8,203 bases of DNA from Cellvibrionaceae bacterium (GTDB taxonomy: Bacteria; Pseudomonadota; Gammaproteobacteria; Pseudomonadales; Cellvibrionaceae): the NCBI GenBank assembly GCA_025800435.1, contig JAOXRV010000323.1:1-8203 (forward strand), in the 5' to 3' direction. The position numbers were made by a program, and so were the translations under genes. Each line of letters begins with the position of its first letter. Position 1 is the stretch's first letter. Under the pieces are notes generated by a model. That model was not told where the DNA came from. It saw nothing but the letters and a program-made list of their open reading frames with translations, and did no database searches. This document shows positions 1 to 7,310 of the stretch, piece after piece.

Positions 1-1310
1 CCTATCTTGATAAAGAGGGGCGTAGTGTTGCAGCGTCATTTGCCGGTACGATTCAACAGAACGGGGTTAAAACGCAGGCATCAGAGCGCGCCTTAGCGGG
101 TGAGTCCGGTGTAGAAGAGATCTCCGACTATAATAATAATCCTGTGTTATCTGCATATTCACCTATTAAAGTGGGCGCAACCCAGTGGGCAATTATTGCC
201 GAGCTTGATTCAAGTGAGGCCTTTGAGAGCGTGAACGAGATTAGGCGCTCGACCTATATTGCGCTCGGTATCTCGCTGCTTGCGACACTTGTGTTAGCCT
301 TCTATCTCGCCAACGCAATCCGTAAACCACTTGGTGGTGAGCCGAAGGATATGATGAGCCTTGCGGAGCGGATTGCGCATGGCGATCTCACGCATGAATT
401 TGAGGATAAGATACAGCCGGGAAGCGTATATGCCTCGCTAAAAGATATGTCACTCAACCTGAAAGAGCTTCTCAGCCATATCCTAGAATCAAGCCATGTA
501 TTGGCATCCACAGCGGAAGAGACCTCGGTGGCATCTGATGAGACCAAGGCGGCGGTCGCCAATCAACAGACAAGCACCGAGATGGTGGCGACTGCGGTGA
601 ATCAGATGACCAGTACCGTGCGTGATGTGGCACAGAACACTGAGGATGCAGCGCTGGTTTCCAAGGAGGCGAATGATAAGAGCCAAGAGGGGATCTCTAT
701 GTTAAACGATAGCATGGGGGCAATAAATACCTTGGTTGATGATATTAAAAATACTGCTCAGGACATGGATCAGCTGGTGGAGAGTACGGATCAGATCGAT
801 CAGGTATTGACGGTAATACAGGCGATCACTGAGCAGACCAACCTGCTGGCTCTGAATGCTGCCATTGAGGCTGCAAGGGCAGGAGAGCATGGCCGCGGTT
901 TTGCGGTGGTGGCCGATGAGGTGCGCACCCTGGCCAGCCGCACCCAGTCTTCCACCCAGGAAATTCAAGATATGATTGAGCGCCTGCAGGGCGGCGCCCG
1001 CGAAGCGGTGCAGCGTATGGAGCAGGGCCGCAATCAGGCCGGCGAGGCGGTTAAACGCTCTGAGGCGGCCAGCGAATCACTGGTGGCCATTACCCAGGGG
1101 GTTGAGGCGATTCGATCCAAAACCGACCAAATTGCCAGTGCCACCGAGGAGCAGGGTGCGGCCAATAGTGAAATTGAGCGCAATATGGAGAACATTGCCG
1201 TAGTCTCGCGTCAGGCGGCCAGTGGCTCGGCGGCCATCTCCAACAGTGTGCAAGAGCTGGCCGATATGGCAGCGACCATGAAATCGACCCTGGGCCAATT
1301 TAAAATATAG
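1..1310 (+). CDS. Methyl-accepting chemotaxis protein, 5' partial
   Basis: This is a membrane chemoreceptor that would signal through CheW and CheA to the flagellar motor or a related output. The reading frame is open from base 3, so the gene starts upstream of the window and the GTG at 144 is not the true start. About 80 residues of an extracytoplasmic ligand-binding domain remain; the end of it (YSPIKVGATQWAIIAELD) looks like the close of a Cache-type sensor. One membrane segment follows (about 255-311), then a HAMP linker beginning RKPLGGEP (about 318-470), then the long coiled-coil signalling domain. Its hairpin tip, with EQTNLLALNAAIEAARAGE and GRGFAVVADEVRTLA, lies at about 831-945 and is nearly invariant in the family. 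The protein ends QFKI and has no C-terminal NWETF-like tether for CheR/CheB. The ligand cannot be told. The last third of the gene is much more GC-rich than the rest. Confidence 0.95.
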   Translation, partial: YLDKEGRSVAASFAGTIQQNGVKTQASERALAGESGVEEISDYNNNPVLSAYSPIKVGATQWAIIAELDSSEAFESVNEIRRSTYIALGISLLATLVLAFYLANAIRKPLGGEPKDMMSLAERIAHGDLTHEFEDKIQPGSVYASLKDMSLNLKELLSHILESSHVLASTAEETSVASDETKAAVANQQTSTEMVATAVNQMTSTVRDVAQNTEDAALVSKEANDKSQEGISMLNDSMGAINTLVDDIKNTAQDMDQLVESTDQIDQVLTVIQAITEQTNLLALNAAIEAARAGEHGRGFAVVADEVRTLASRTQSSTQEIQDMIERLQGGAREAVQRMEQGRNQAGEAVKRSEAASESLVAITQGVEAIRSKTDQIASATEEQGAANSEIERNMENIAVVSRQAASGSAAISNSVQELADMAATMKSTLGQFKI

Positions 1311-1316
1311 CCATTT

Positions 1317-1350
1317 TGCCCATCCAAGGATGGACAGGGCATGGGTTTTT
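1317..1350 (+). terminator. Weak candidate terminator after the chemoreceptor gene
   Basis: Just after the chemoreceptor stop, GCCCAT at 1318-1323 can pair with ATGGGT at 1341-1346 (five Watson-Crick pairs and one G-U), followed by a run of five T. An alternative small hairpin, CATC/GATG at 1321-1324 and 1329-1332, competes with it. The stem is short and the loop long, so this may not terminate efficiently. The stronger hairpin at 1439-1487 could be the real end of the transcript. Confidence 0.25.
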
Positions 1351-1438
1351 GCCGTAGAATGCCGAGTTAGATTGTAATAGGCCAGCGGCCCATAAACGGC
1401 TAAACAAAGGCTACTAGCAGCAATGGCTCAGGTTTAAT

Positions 1439-1487
1439 AAAAAGCGAGATGAGATCTAGGCAAGCCTAGAGCTGATCTCGCTTTTTT
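1439..1487 (+). terminator. Strong intrinsic terminator, probably bidirectional
   Basis: AAAAAGCGAGAT (1439-1450) is exactly complementary to ATCTCGCTTTTT (1475-1486), giving a 12-bp stem. Inside it a second stem, TCTAGG (1455-1460) with CCTAGA (1465-1470), closes a CAAG loop; the two stems are separated by a short, partly mismatched bulge. A T run (1482-1487) follows on the plus strand and the A run at 1436-1443 gives the same on the minus strand. It lies 128 bases beyond the chemoreceptor stop and about 205 bases before carA. It most likely ends the chemoreceptor transcript and insulates carA, or it ends a short RNA of its own. Confidence 0.85.
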
Positions 1488-1692
1488 GCGACTTAACCCC
1501 GGTAAAAATTGAACCTCTGAACTTGTTCCCGCACTGTGCGCCAACTGGCGTGTAGCGGCACCGCTCGAAGTGCTGATAGCGTGGAAACGGGGGTAAAGAG
1601 ACCACCGGTAGCTGTTGCCAAGCGCTGTGGCCCAGGCCCCGACCGCCCCTATTGCCATCCAATCGTGATTACCCTCGGAGGCAGCCCCTTTA
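1488..1692 (+). other. Gene-free carA upstream region / possible mRNA leader
   Basis: No coding sequence with recognisable protein similarity is visible on either strand in the 1311-1692 gap. Minus-strand open frames here run across the terminator and into the start of carA and look like chance. The carA promoter should lie in this stretch, but I found no convincing -35/-10 pair. The region holds several short inverted repeats: CGCC-AACT-GGCG (1539-1550), AGCG-GCAC-CGCT (1554-1565) and GCAC/GTGC (1558-1561 with 1570-1573), the last two mutually exclusive. I did not recognise an ArgR-type operator or a leader peptide. Its function is therefore open: promoter plus operator, or a structured leader. 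Confidence 0.4.
1677..1681 (+). promoter_or_regulatory. Ribosome binding site of carA
   Basis: GGAGG is a near-perfect anti-16S match, but it stands 11 bases from the ATG at 1693, somewhat further than the usual 5-9. It supports the ATG at 1693 as the start, since no other start codon lies at a better distance in the carA frame. Confidence 0.6.
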
Positions 1693-2838
1693 ATGAGCCC
1701 GTTATTGAGTAACACCCAAAGGCCCGCCCTTCTCGTCCTTGAAGACGGCAGTGTTTTTTCCGGTACCGCCATTGGTGCCGATGGTCAGGCGGTTGGTGAA
1801 GTGGTGTTTAACACCTCTATCACCGGCTACCAAGAAATCTTGACCGACCCATCCTACGCCAAGCAAATCGTCACCTTGACCTACCCCCATATTGGCAGTG
1901 TGGGCGTCAACCAAGAAGACGAAGAGTGCGATCGCATCTGGGCCACTGGCCTGGTGATCCGCGACCTGCCGCTGCTGGCCTCAAACTTTCGCAGCCAAGG
2001 CAGCCTGGATGACTACTTAAAACTGCACAATATACTCGGCATTGCCGATATCGACACCCGCCGCCTGACCCGCTTGCTGCGCGATAAGGGTTCCCTCAAT
2101 GGCTGCATTATGGCCGGCGAGTTGGATGAGGCTAAGGCCCTGGCCGCCGCTCAGGCCTTCCCAGGGCTCAAGGGTTTAGACCTGGCCAAAGAGGTGACCA
2201 CCGCCGAGCGCTACCCCTGGGTTGAAGGCAGCTGGCAATTGGGCCGTGGCCACAGCGAGCAGGCCGAGCGCACATTTAAAGTGGTGGCTTACGACTACGG
2301 CGTGAAGCGCAATATTCTGCGCATGCTGGCCGATCGCGGTTGCGAGCTGACTGTGGTACCGGCGCAAACCCCGGCCGCCGAGGTGTTGGCCATGAACCCC
2401 GATGGTATCTTCCTTTCCAACGGGCCCGGCGATCCGCAGCCCTGTGATTACGCCATCGCCGCCATTCAACAGATTCTTGAAACAGATATTCCGGTATTCG
2501 GTATCTGCCTCGGTCACCAACTATTGGCGCTGGCCTCGGGTGCCAGCACCGTGAAGATGGGTCACGGCCATCACGGCGGCAACCACCCGGTGCAAAATAT
2601 TGAAGACGGCACGGTGATGATCACCAGCCAGAACCACGGCTTTGCGGTAGACGGCGACAGCCTGCCCGCCAATCTGCGCGCTACCCACAAATCACTGTTC
2701 GACGGCACCCTGCAGGGTATTCACCGCAACGACAAGCCCGCGTTTAGCTTCCAGGGCCACCCCGAAGCCAGCCCCGGCCCCCACGATGCGGCGCCCTTGT
2801 TCGACCACTTTATAGAATTGATGGAGGCCGCCCGCTAA
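1693..2838 (+). CDS. carA: Carbamoyl-phosphate synthetase small subunit (glutaminase)
   Basis: CarA hydrolyses glutamine and passes ammonia through a tunnel to CarB, where carbamoyl phosphate is made for arginine and pyrimidine synthesis. At 381 residues it matches the E. coli protein (382). The N-terminal CarA-specific domain contains VGEVVFNTSITGYQEILTDP and the IDTRRLTRLLRDKGSLNGCI stretch. The C-terminal half is a class I glutamine amidotransferase (triad type): nucleophile Cys272 in FGICLGHQL, the GHHGGNHPV motif, and His356/Glu358 in QGHPEASPGPHD. The Cys-to-His spacing of 84 equals that of E. coli Cys269/His353. The start at 1693 gives about seven extra residues before the conserved ALLVLEDG compared with E. 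coli. It is followed 32 bases later by carB, so the two are surely cotranscribed. All catalytic residues are present. Confidence 0.98.
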   Translation: MSPLLSNTQRPALLVLEDGSVFSGTAIGADGQAVGEVVFNTSITGYQEILTDPSYAKQIVTLTYPHIGSVGVNQEDEECDRIWATGLVIRDLPLLASNFRSQGSLDDYLKLHNILGIADIDTRRLTRLLRDKGSLNGCIMAGELDEAKALAAAQAFPGLKGLDLAKEVTTAERYPWVEGSWQLGRGHSEQAERTFKVVAYDYGVKRNILRMLADRGCELTVVPAQTPAAEVLAMNPDGIFLSNGPGDPQPCDYAIAAIQQILETDIPVFGICLGHQLLALASGASTVKMGHGHHGGNHPVQNIEDGTVMITSQNHGFAVDGDSLPANLRATHKSLFDGTLQGIHRNDKPAFSFQGHPEASPGPHDAAPLFDHFIELMEAAR

Positions 2839-2870
2839 GCCCAGCGCAAAGCAAGCAAGTGGAAAAAAAT

Positions 2871-5800
2871 ATGCCAAAAAGAGACGACTTAAAAAGCATT
2901 TTAATCATTGGCGCCGGCCCCATTGTAATTGGCCAGGCCTGTGAGTTTGACTACTCCGGTGCCCAGGCCTGTAAGGCCCTGCGCGAAGAGGGTTACCGGG
3001 TAATCCTGGTCAACTCCAACCCGGCCACCATTATGACCGACCCGGCTATGGCCGATGCCACCTATATTGAGCCAATCACCTGGCAGACGGTGGCCAAAAT
3101 TATTGAGAAAGAGCGCCCCGATGCGGTGCTGCCCACCATGGGCGGCCAGACTGCGCTGAACTGCGCCCTGGCCCTGCACGATAACGGTGTACTGGAAAAA
3201 TACGGAGTCGAGCTGATCGGCGCCACCCAGGAGGCGATTCACAAGGCCGAGGACCGCGACGCCTTTGATAAGGCGATGAAAAAAATTGGCCTCGAATGCG
3301 CCCGCGCTGAAATTGTTCACTGCATGGACGAAGCGCGCACCGTGCCCGAAAAATTTGGCTTTCCGGTAATTATCCGCCCCTCTTTTACCATGGGTGGTTC
3401 CGGCGGTGGTATCGCCTACAACTGGGAAGAGTTTGAAGAGATCTGCCTGCGCGGCCTCGACCTCTCGCCCACCAACGAGCTGCTGATCGACGAATCGCTG
3501 CTGGGTTGGAAAGAGTACGAAATGGAAGTGGTGCGGGACAAAAACGACAACTGCATCATTATCTGCTCGATTGAAAATTTTGACCCCATGGGCGTGCATA
3601 CCGGTGACTCCATCACCGTGGCCCCGGCCCAGACCTTAACCGATAAAGAGCTGCAAATTATGCGCAACGCCTCACTGGCGGTGCTGCGCGAGATCGGCGT
3701 TGAAACCGGTGGCTCTAATGTGCAGTTTGCGGTTAACCCTGAAAACGGCCGCTTGGTGGTGATCGAAATGAACCCCCGGGTATCGCGCTCCTCGGCGCTG
3801 GCTTCTAAAGCTACCGGCTTCCCCATTGCCAAAGTGGCAGCCAAGCTGGCGGTGGGTTACACCCTCGATGAGCTGCAAAACGATATTACCGGCGGCGCTA
3901 CCCCGGCTTCGTTCGAGCCCTCTATCGATTATGTCGTGACCAAGATACCCCGCTTTACTTTTGAAAAGTTTGGCGATGCGGATGCGCGCCTGACCACTCA
4001 AATGAAGTCTGTGGGCGAGGTGATGGCCATCGGCCGCAGCTTTCAAGAGTCACTGCAAAAAGCCCTGCGCGGTTTGGAAGTGGGTTCGGCCGGGTTTGAG
4101 CCCAAGGTTGACCTTGAGGCCGAAGAGGCAATGGATACCATTCGCCGCGACCTGGCCACCCCAGGCGCCGAGCGTATCTGGTATGTGGGCGATGCCTTCC
4201 GCGCCGGCATGAGCGTTGAGGAAGTATTTGAAGTCTCCGCCATCGACCCTTGGTTTTTGGTGCAAATTAAAGACATTATCGATACCGAAATGGCGCTGCA
4301 GTCTATGCCGGTTTCCGATATCGACAAAGACCTGATGTTGCGCTTAAAGCGCAAGGGCTTTTCCGATTTGCGCCTGGCCGAGCTGCTGGGGGTAAGCCAA
4401 CGCCGGGTGCGCCGTCACCGTCACAAGCTCGAAGTGCACCCAGTTTATAAGCGGGTGGATACTTGCGCGGCTGAATTTTCTACCTCTACCGCTTATATGT
4501 ATTCCAGCTACGAGGAAGAGTGCGAGGCGGGCCCCAGCGATAAAGACAAAATTATGGTACTTGGTGGCGGCCCCAACCGCATCGGCCAGGGTATTGAGTT
4601 TGATTACTGTTGTGTGCACGCGGCCCTGGCCATGCGCGAAGATGGTTACGAGACCATTATGGTCAACTGTAACCCGGAGACCGTCTCCACCGATTACGAC
4701 ACCTCCGACCGCCTCTACTTTGAGCCGGTAACCCTGGAAGATGTGCTTGAAATTGTGCACAAAGAAAAGCCCAAGGGCGTGATTGTGCAGTTCGGTGGCC
4801 AAACCCCGTTGAAGCTGGCACGGGCGCTGGAATCCGAAGGGGTGCCCATTATCGGTACCGCCCCCGAGGCCATCGACCGCGCCGAAGACCGCGAGCGTTT
4901 CCAGCAGATGATCGAGCGTTTGGGTTTATTGCAGCCTTCTAACGCCATTGTGCGCTCCACCGAAGAGGCGGTGCGTGAGGCGGAAAACGTCGGCTACCCA
5001 TTGGTGGTTCGCCCCTCTTATGTATTGGGCGGCCGCGCCATGGAGATCGTTTATAACGAAAAAGAGCTGCGCACCTATATGCGCGAAGCGGTGCAGGTTT
5101 CCGAAGATGCGCCGGTATTGCTCGACCACTTCCTCAACTCCGCCATTGAGGTGGATATCGACGCAGTTTGCGACGGCGATGAAGTGGTGATTGGGGCGAT
5201 TATGCAGCATATCGAACAGTGTGGTGTGCACTCCGGTGACTCGGCTTGTTCACTGCCGCCCTATGATCTGCCCGCCCAGGTGCAGGACGCAATGCGCGAG
5301 CAGGTGAAAAAGATGGCGCTTGAGCTGGGTGTGATCGGCCTGATGAATACCCAGCTGGCCTACCAGGATGGCAAGATCTATGTGATCGAGGTGAACCCCC
5401 GCGCGTCACGTACTGTGCCGTTTGTGTCCAAGTGCATCGGCACCTCCCTGGCCAAAGTGGCGGCTCGCTGCCAAGCCGGTATGAGCCTGGCCGAGCAGAA
5501 CTTTACCGAAGAAGTCGTGCCCGATTACTTCAGCGTAAAAGAAGCAGTGTTTCCGTTTAATAAATTCCCTGCGGTTGACCCCATTCTCGGCCCCGAGATG
5601 AAGTCCACCGGTGAGGTCATGGGGGTGGGCGATACCTTTGCCGAGGCCTATGGTAAATCTCAGCTCGGTGCCGGCGACGAGATCCCCAGCAGTGGTAAGG
5701 TGTTTATCAGTGTGCGCGATTTTGATAAGGCCGGTGTGGTGCAAGTGGGCAAAGACCTGCAGGCGCTGGGCTTTGAGTTGGTCGCCACCGCTGGCACGGC

Positions 5801-6092
5801 CAAGGTGCTGGGTGAGGCCGGTATTGAGGTTGAGCGCATCAATAAAGTGGACGAGGGCCGCCCCCATATTGTCGATGCCATCAAGAACGATGAAATTGCC
5901 ATGGTGGTGAACACCACCGAGGGCAAAAAAGCCATCAAAGATTCGGCCTCTATCCGCCGCAGTGCAGAGCAGCACCGGGTTTACTATACTACTACTTTGG
6001 CCTCGGCCAAGGCGGTGGCGATGGCCCTAAGCCACGGCGATGAGCTGCAGGTGCGCTCGGTGCAGGAATTACACGCCAGAATCGGTAGTTAA
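2871..6092 (+). CDS. carB: Carbamoyl-phosphate synthetase large subunit
   Basis: CarB makes carbamoyl phosphate from bicarbonate, two ATP and ammonia delivered by CarA. I chose the ATG at 2871 (MPKRDDLKSILIIGAGP) because it aligns with the E. coli start and gives exactly 1073 residues. A GTG at 2859 would add four residues, and AGTGGA overlapping it fits better as a weak ribosome site 7 bases before the ATG. Domains in order: carboxyphosphate ATP-grasp half (about 1-400), oligomerisation domain (about 400-555), carbamate-phosphorylating ATP-grasp half starting near KIMVLGGGPNRIGQG (residue 560), and an MGS-like allosteric domain (about 937-1073). Allosteric residues known from E. coli are kept: HIEQ and SGDSACSLP for ornithine, Lys992 in INKVDEGRPH (E. 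coli Lys993) for UMP/IMP, and Tyr1039/Thr1041 (E. coli Tyr1040/Thr1042). The enzyme should thus be ornithine-activated and UMP-inhibited, by inference. No truncation or frameshift is seen. Confidence 0.98.
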   Translation: MPKRDDLKSILIIGAGPIVIGQACEFDYSGAQACKALREEGYRVILVNSNPATIMTDPAMADATYIEPITWQTVAKIIEKERPDAVLPTMGGQTALNCALALHDNGVLEKYGVELIGATQEAIHKAEDRDAFDKAMKKIGLECARAEIVHCMDEARTVPEKFGFPVIIRPSFTMGGSGGGIAYNWEEFEEICLRGLDLSPTNELLIDESLLGWKEYEMEVVRDKNDNCIIICSIENFDPMGVHTGDSITVAPAQTLTDKELQIMRNASLAVLREIGVETGGSNVQFAVNPENGRLVVIEMNPRVSRSSALASKATGFPIAKVAAKLAVGYTLDELQNDITGGATPASFEPSIDYVVTKIPRFTFEKFGDADARLTTQMKSVGEVMAIGRSFQESLQKALRGLEVGSAGFEPKVDLEAEEAMDTIRRDLATPGAERIWYVGDAFRAGMSVEEVFEVSAIDPWFLVQIKDIIDTEMALQSMPVSDIDKDLMLRLKRKGFSDLRLAELLGVSQRRVRRHRHKLEVHPVYKRVDTCAAEFSTSTAYMYSSYEEECEAGPSDKDKIMVLGGGPNRIGQGIEFDYCCVHAALAMREDGYETIMVNCNPETVSTDYDTSDRLYFEPVTLEDVLEIVHKEKPKGVIVQFGGQTPLKLARALESEGVPIIGTAPEAIDRAEDRERFQQMIERLGLLQPSNAIVRSTEEAVREAENVGYPLVVRPSYVLGGRAMEIVYNEKELRTYMREAVQVSEDAPVLLDHFLNSAIEVDIDAVCDGDEVVIGAIMQHIEQCGVHSGDSACSLPPYDLPAQVQDAMREQVKKMALELGVIGLMNTQLAYQDGKIYVIEVNPRASRTVPFVSKCIGTSLAKVAARCQAGMSLAEQNFTEEVVPDYFSVKEAVFPFNKFPAVDPILGPEMKSTGEVMGVGDTFAEAYGKSQLGAGDEIPSSGKVFISVRDFDKAGVVQVGKDLQALGFELVATAGTAKVLGEAGIEVERINKVDEGRPHIVDAIKNDEIAMVVNTTEGKKAIKDSASIRRSAEQHRVYYTTTLASAKAVAMALSHGDELQVRSVQELHARIGS

Positions 6093-6124
6093 TACCGGCG
6101 CCAGTTGACGCTGACGTTTAAAAT

Positions 6125-6147
6125 GCCGGGGTAAGCCCCGGCCTTTT
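6125..6147 (+). terminator. Intrinsic terminator after carB
   Basis: GCCGGGG (6125-6131) pairs perfectly with CCCCGGC (6136-6142) around a TAAG loop, followed by CTTTTCGTTTT. It lies 32 bases after the carB stop. It should end most carAB transcripts and separate them from greA, although the T run is broken by CG and some read-through is possible. Confidence 0.85.
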
Positions 6148-6151
6148 CGTT

Positions 6152-6181
6152 TTGGCAGACAGCTGTTTTAATAGGCACAAT
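6152..6181 (+). promoter_or_regulatory. Candidate sigma-70 promoter for greA
   Basis: TTGGCA (6152-6157, five of six to the -35 consensus) is followed after 18 bases by CACAAT (6176-6181, four of six to the -10). Transcription would begin near 6188, leaving a leader of roughly 20 bases before greA. It sits directly after the carB terminator, where greA would need its own promoter. The match is modest. Confidence 0.35.
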
Positions 6182-6206
6182 TAGACAAGAATACTGGAAA
6201 CGATCC

Positions 6207-6686
6207 ATGTTAGATAAAGTACCCATGACAGAGGCCGGCGCCAACGCCCTGCGCGAAGAGCTGGAGCAGCTGAAAAAGGTTGATCGCCCGCGCATTGTGC
6301 AAGCCATTGCCGAAGCCCGCGAGCACGGCGATTTAAAAGAAAACGCCGAATACCACGCCGCCCGCGAGCAGCAGGGTTTTTGCGAAGGCCGTATTCAAGA
6401 TATCGAGGGCAAGCTGTCTAATGCCCAGATTATCGATATCACCAAAATCCCCCACACCGGCAAGGTCATGTTTGGCTCCACCGTCGATATTATTAATCTC
6501 GACACCGACGAGACCCAAACCTACACTATCGTCGGCGATGACGAATCCGATGTGAAGGCCAATAAAATCTCGGTTAACTCACCGATTGCCCGTGCCCTGG
6601 TTGGCAAGTCTGAAGGTGATGAGGTGGTGGTTAACACTCCCGGCGGCGAAGTCGAATACGAAATTGACCAAGTGCGTCACGTTTAA
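6207..6686 (+). CDS. greA: Transcription elongation factor GreA
   Basis: GreA enters the secondary channel of RNA polymerase and stimulates cleavage of backtracked transcripts, restarting stalled complexes. The product has 159 residues against 158 in E. coli. The N-terminal coiled coil (about 1-75) carries the family signature AIAEAREHGDLKENAEYHAA, and its tip acidic residues Asp42 and Glu45 correspond to E. coli Asp41 and Glu44, which help hold the catalytic magnesium. The C-terminal FKBP-like globular domain includes TYTIVGDDESD, ISVNSPIARALVGK and the GGEVEYEI strand. The ATG at 6207 is preceded by a weak TGGA ribosome site 8 bases upstream and aligns with the E. coli start to within one residue. 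Placement after carAB matches pseudomonad-type gene order, but a terminator and a candidate promoter lie between them. Confidence 0.97.
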   Translation: MLDKVPMTEAGANALREELEQLKKVDRPRIVQAIAEAREHGDLKENAEYHAAREQQGFCEGRIQDIEGKLSNAQIIDITKIPHTGKVMFGSTVDIINLDTDETQTYTIVGDDESDVKANKISVNSPIARALVGKSEGDEVVVNTPGGEVEYEIDQVRHV

Positions 6687-6706
6687 GCGCCGCGCTAAAC
6701 CCCCCA

Positions 6707-6735
6707 TAACCCCGGCCCTGACCGGGGTTACTTTT
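6707..6735 (+). terminator. Intrinsic terminator after greA
   Basis: TAACCCCGG (6707-6715) pairs perfectly with CCGGGGTTA (6722-6730), a 9-bp stem around a CCCTGA loop, followed by CTTTT. It starts 20 bases after the greA stop. The CTTTTCG tail is identical to that of the carB terminator. Confidence 0.85.
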
Positions 6736-6778
6736 CGCTGATATCCATCAAATTTTGTAACTCCCTGATCGCCACTGC

Positions 6779-6808
6779 TTGGCAGCATACATTAACAATA
6801 CCTAATAT
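6779..6808 (+). promoter_or_regulatory. Candidate sigma-70 promoter for the OsmC-family gene
   Basis: TTGGCA (6779-6784, five of six) and TAATAT (6803-6808, four of six) are spaced by 18 bases in a locally AT-rich stretch. Transcription would start near 6815, about 60 bases before the ATG at 6876, and this argues against the upstream in-frame ATG at 6834 as the start. No clear OxyR or OhrR operator was recognised. Confidence 0.5.
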
Positions 6809-6875
6809 AGATCAATGTCGGCCAGCCTGGGCCATGCTAATTTGTGGCCACTGTAAACCCAATAGAGAGTTTCCT

Positions 6876-7310
6876 ATGAAAGCCTTACCTCACCAGTATC
6901 GCAGTACCGCAAGCGCCGGCAATGAAGGCCTGGTGGATGTGGCCGTTAGCGGCCTTGAAAATATCCTTATCGCCCCGCCTGCAGATTTTGGCGGCCCCGG
7001 CGATACCTGGTCACCAGAAGATCTGATGACTTCGGCCATTTCCAGCTGTTTAGTTTTGTCCTTTCGCGCGATTGCCCGTGCCGCCAAGCTTGAGTGGACC
7101 AATTTAGAAGTGGCGGTGGAAGGGGAGCTGGCCAAAGACGGCAAAGCGGTGCGTTTTACCAAGGTAACGATTAAAGCCAAGCTGACGATTGCTGCGGGCA
7201 TGGATGCGGCCAAGGCCGAAGATTTGTTGGCCAAGGCCAAAGCCACCTGCTTTATCACCAACTCGATGAACAGCGAAGTGGACTTTAGCGCTGAAGTTTT
7301 GAGTGCTTGA
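6876..7310 (+). CDS. OsmC/Ohr-family protein, probable thiol peroxidase
   Basis: Members of this family are small cytoplasmic dimers; OsmC and Ohr reduce organic hydroperoxides with two cysteines. The protein has 144 residues. The two family cysteines are present: Cys58 in SAISSCLVLSF, after the conserved SPEDL (Glu48), and Cys125 in KATCFITNSMNS. The centre, from LEWTNLEVAVEGEL onward, fits the beta-sheet and helix of the fold. I chose the ATG at 6876 because AGAGAG stands about 6 bases before it; an ATG at 6834 would add an unconserved 14 residues. It resembles the general OsmC subgroup more than classical Ohr, so organic peroxide reduction is an inference and the substrate is unknown. It has its own promoter candidate and lies convergent to the MFS gene. 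Confidence 0.88.
   Translation: MKALPHQYRSTASAGNEGLVDVAVSGLENILIAPPADFGGPGDTWSPEDLMTSAISSCLVLSFRAIARAAKLEWTNLEVAVEGELAKDGKAVRFTKVTIKAKLTIAAGMDAAKAEDLLAKAKATCFITNSMNSEVDFSAEVLSA

Noticed and set aside
1509..1537. TTGAAC followed by CACTGT as a carA promoter
   Set aside because: The -10 matches the consensus at only two of six positions.
1434..1772. Minus-strand open frame of 112 codons across the chemoreceptor-carA gap
   Set aside because: It overlaps the start of carA antisense, runs over the terminator hairpin, resembles no known protein, and has no ribosome site that I could see.
2901..3599. Long minus-strand open frame (232 codons) inside carB, and other antisense frames such as 5406-5975
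   Set aside because: Long antisense frames are expected opposite GC-rich, strongly biased genes. The products are His/Gly-rich and unrecognisable, while the plus strand encodes a fully conserved CarB.
2900..4760. Internal similarity between the two halves of CarB
   Set aside because: This is the known ancient duplication of the ATP-grasp halves in all CarB proteins, not a new repeat.
6791..6814. Imperfect inverted repeat around the osmC -10 as an OxyR/OhrR operator
   Set aside because: The symmetry is only a few bases of AT-rich sequence and does not fit a known operator pattern.
6834..6875. Upstream ATG at 6834 as start of the OsmC-family gene
   Set aside because: It adds 14 residues without family similarity, lacks a good ribosome site, and the ATG at 6876 has AGAGAG at the right distance.
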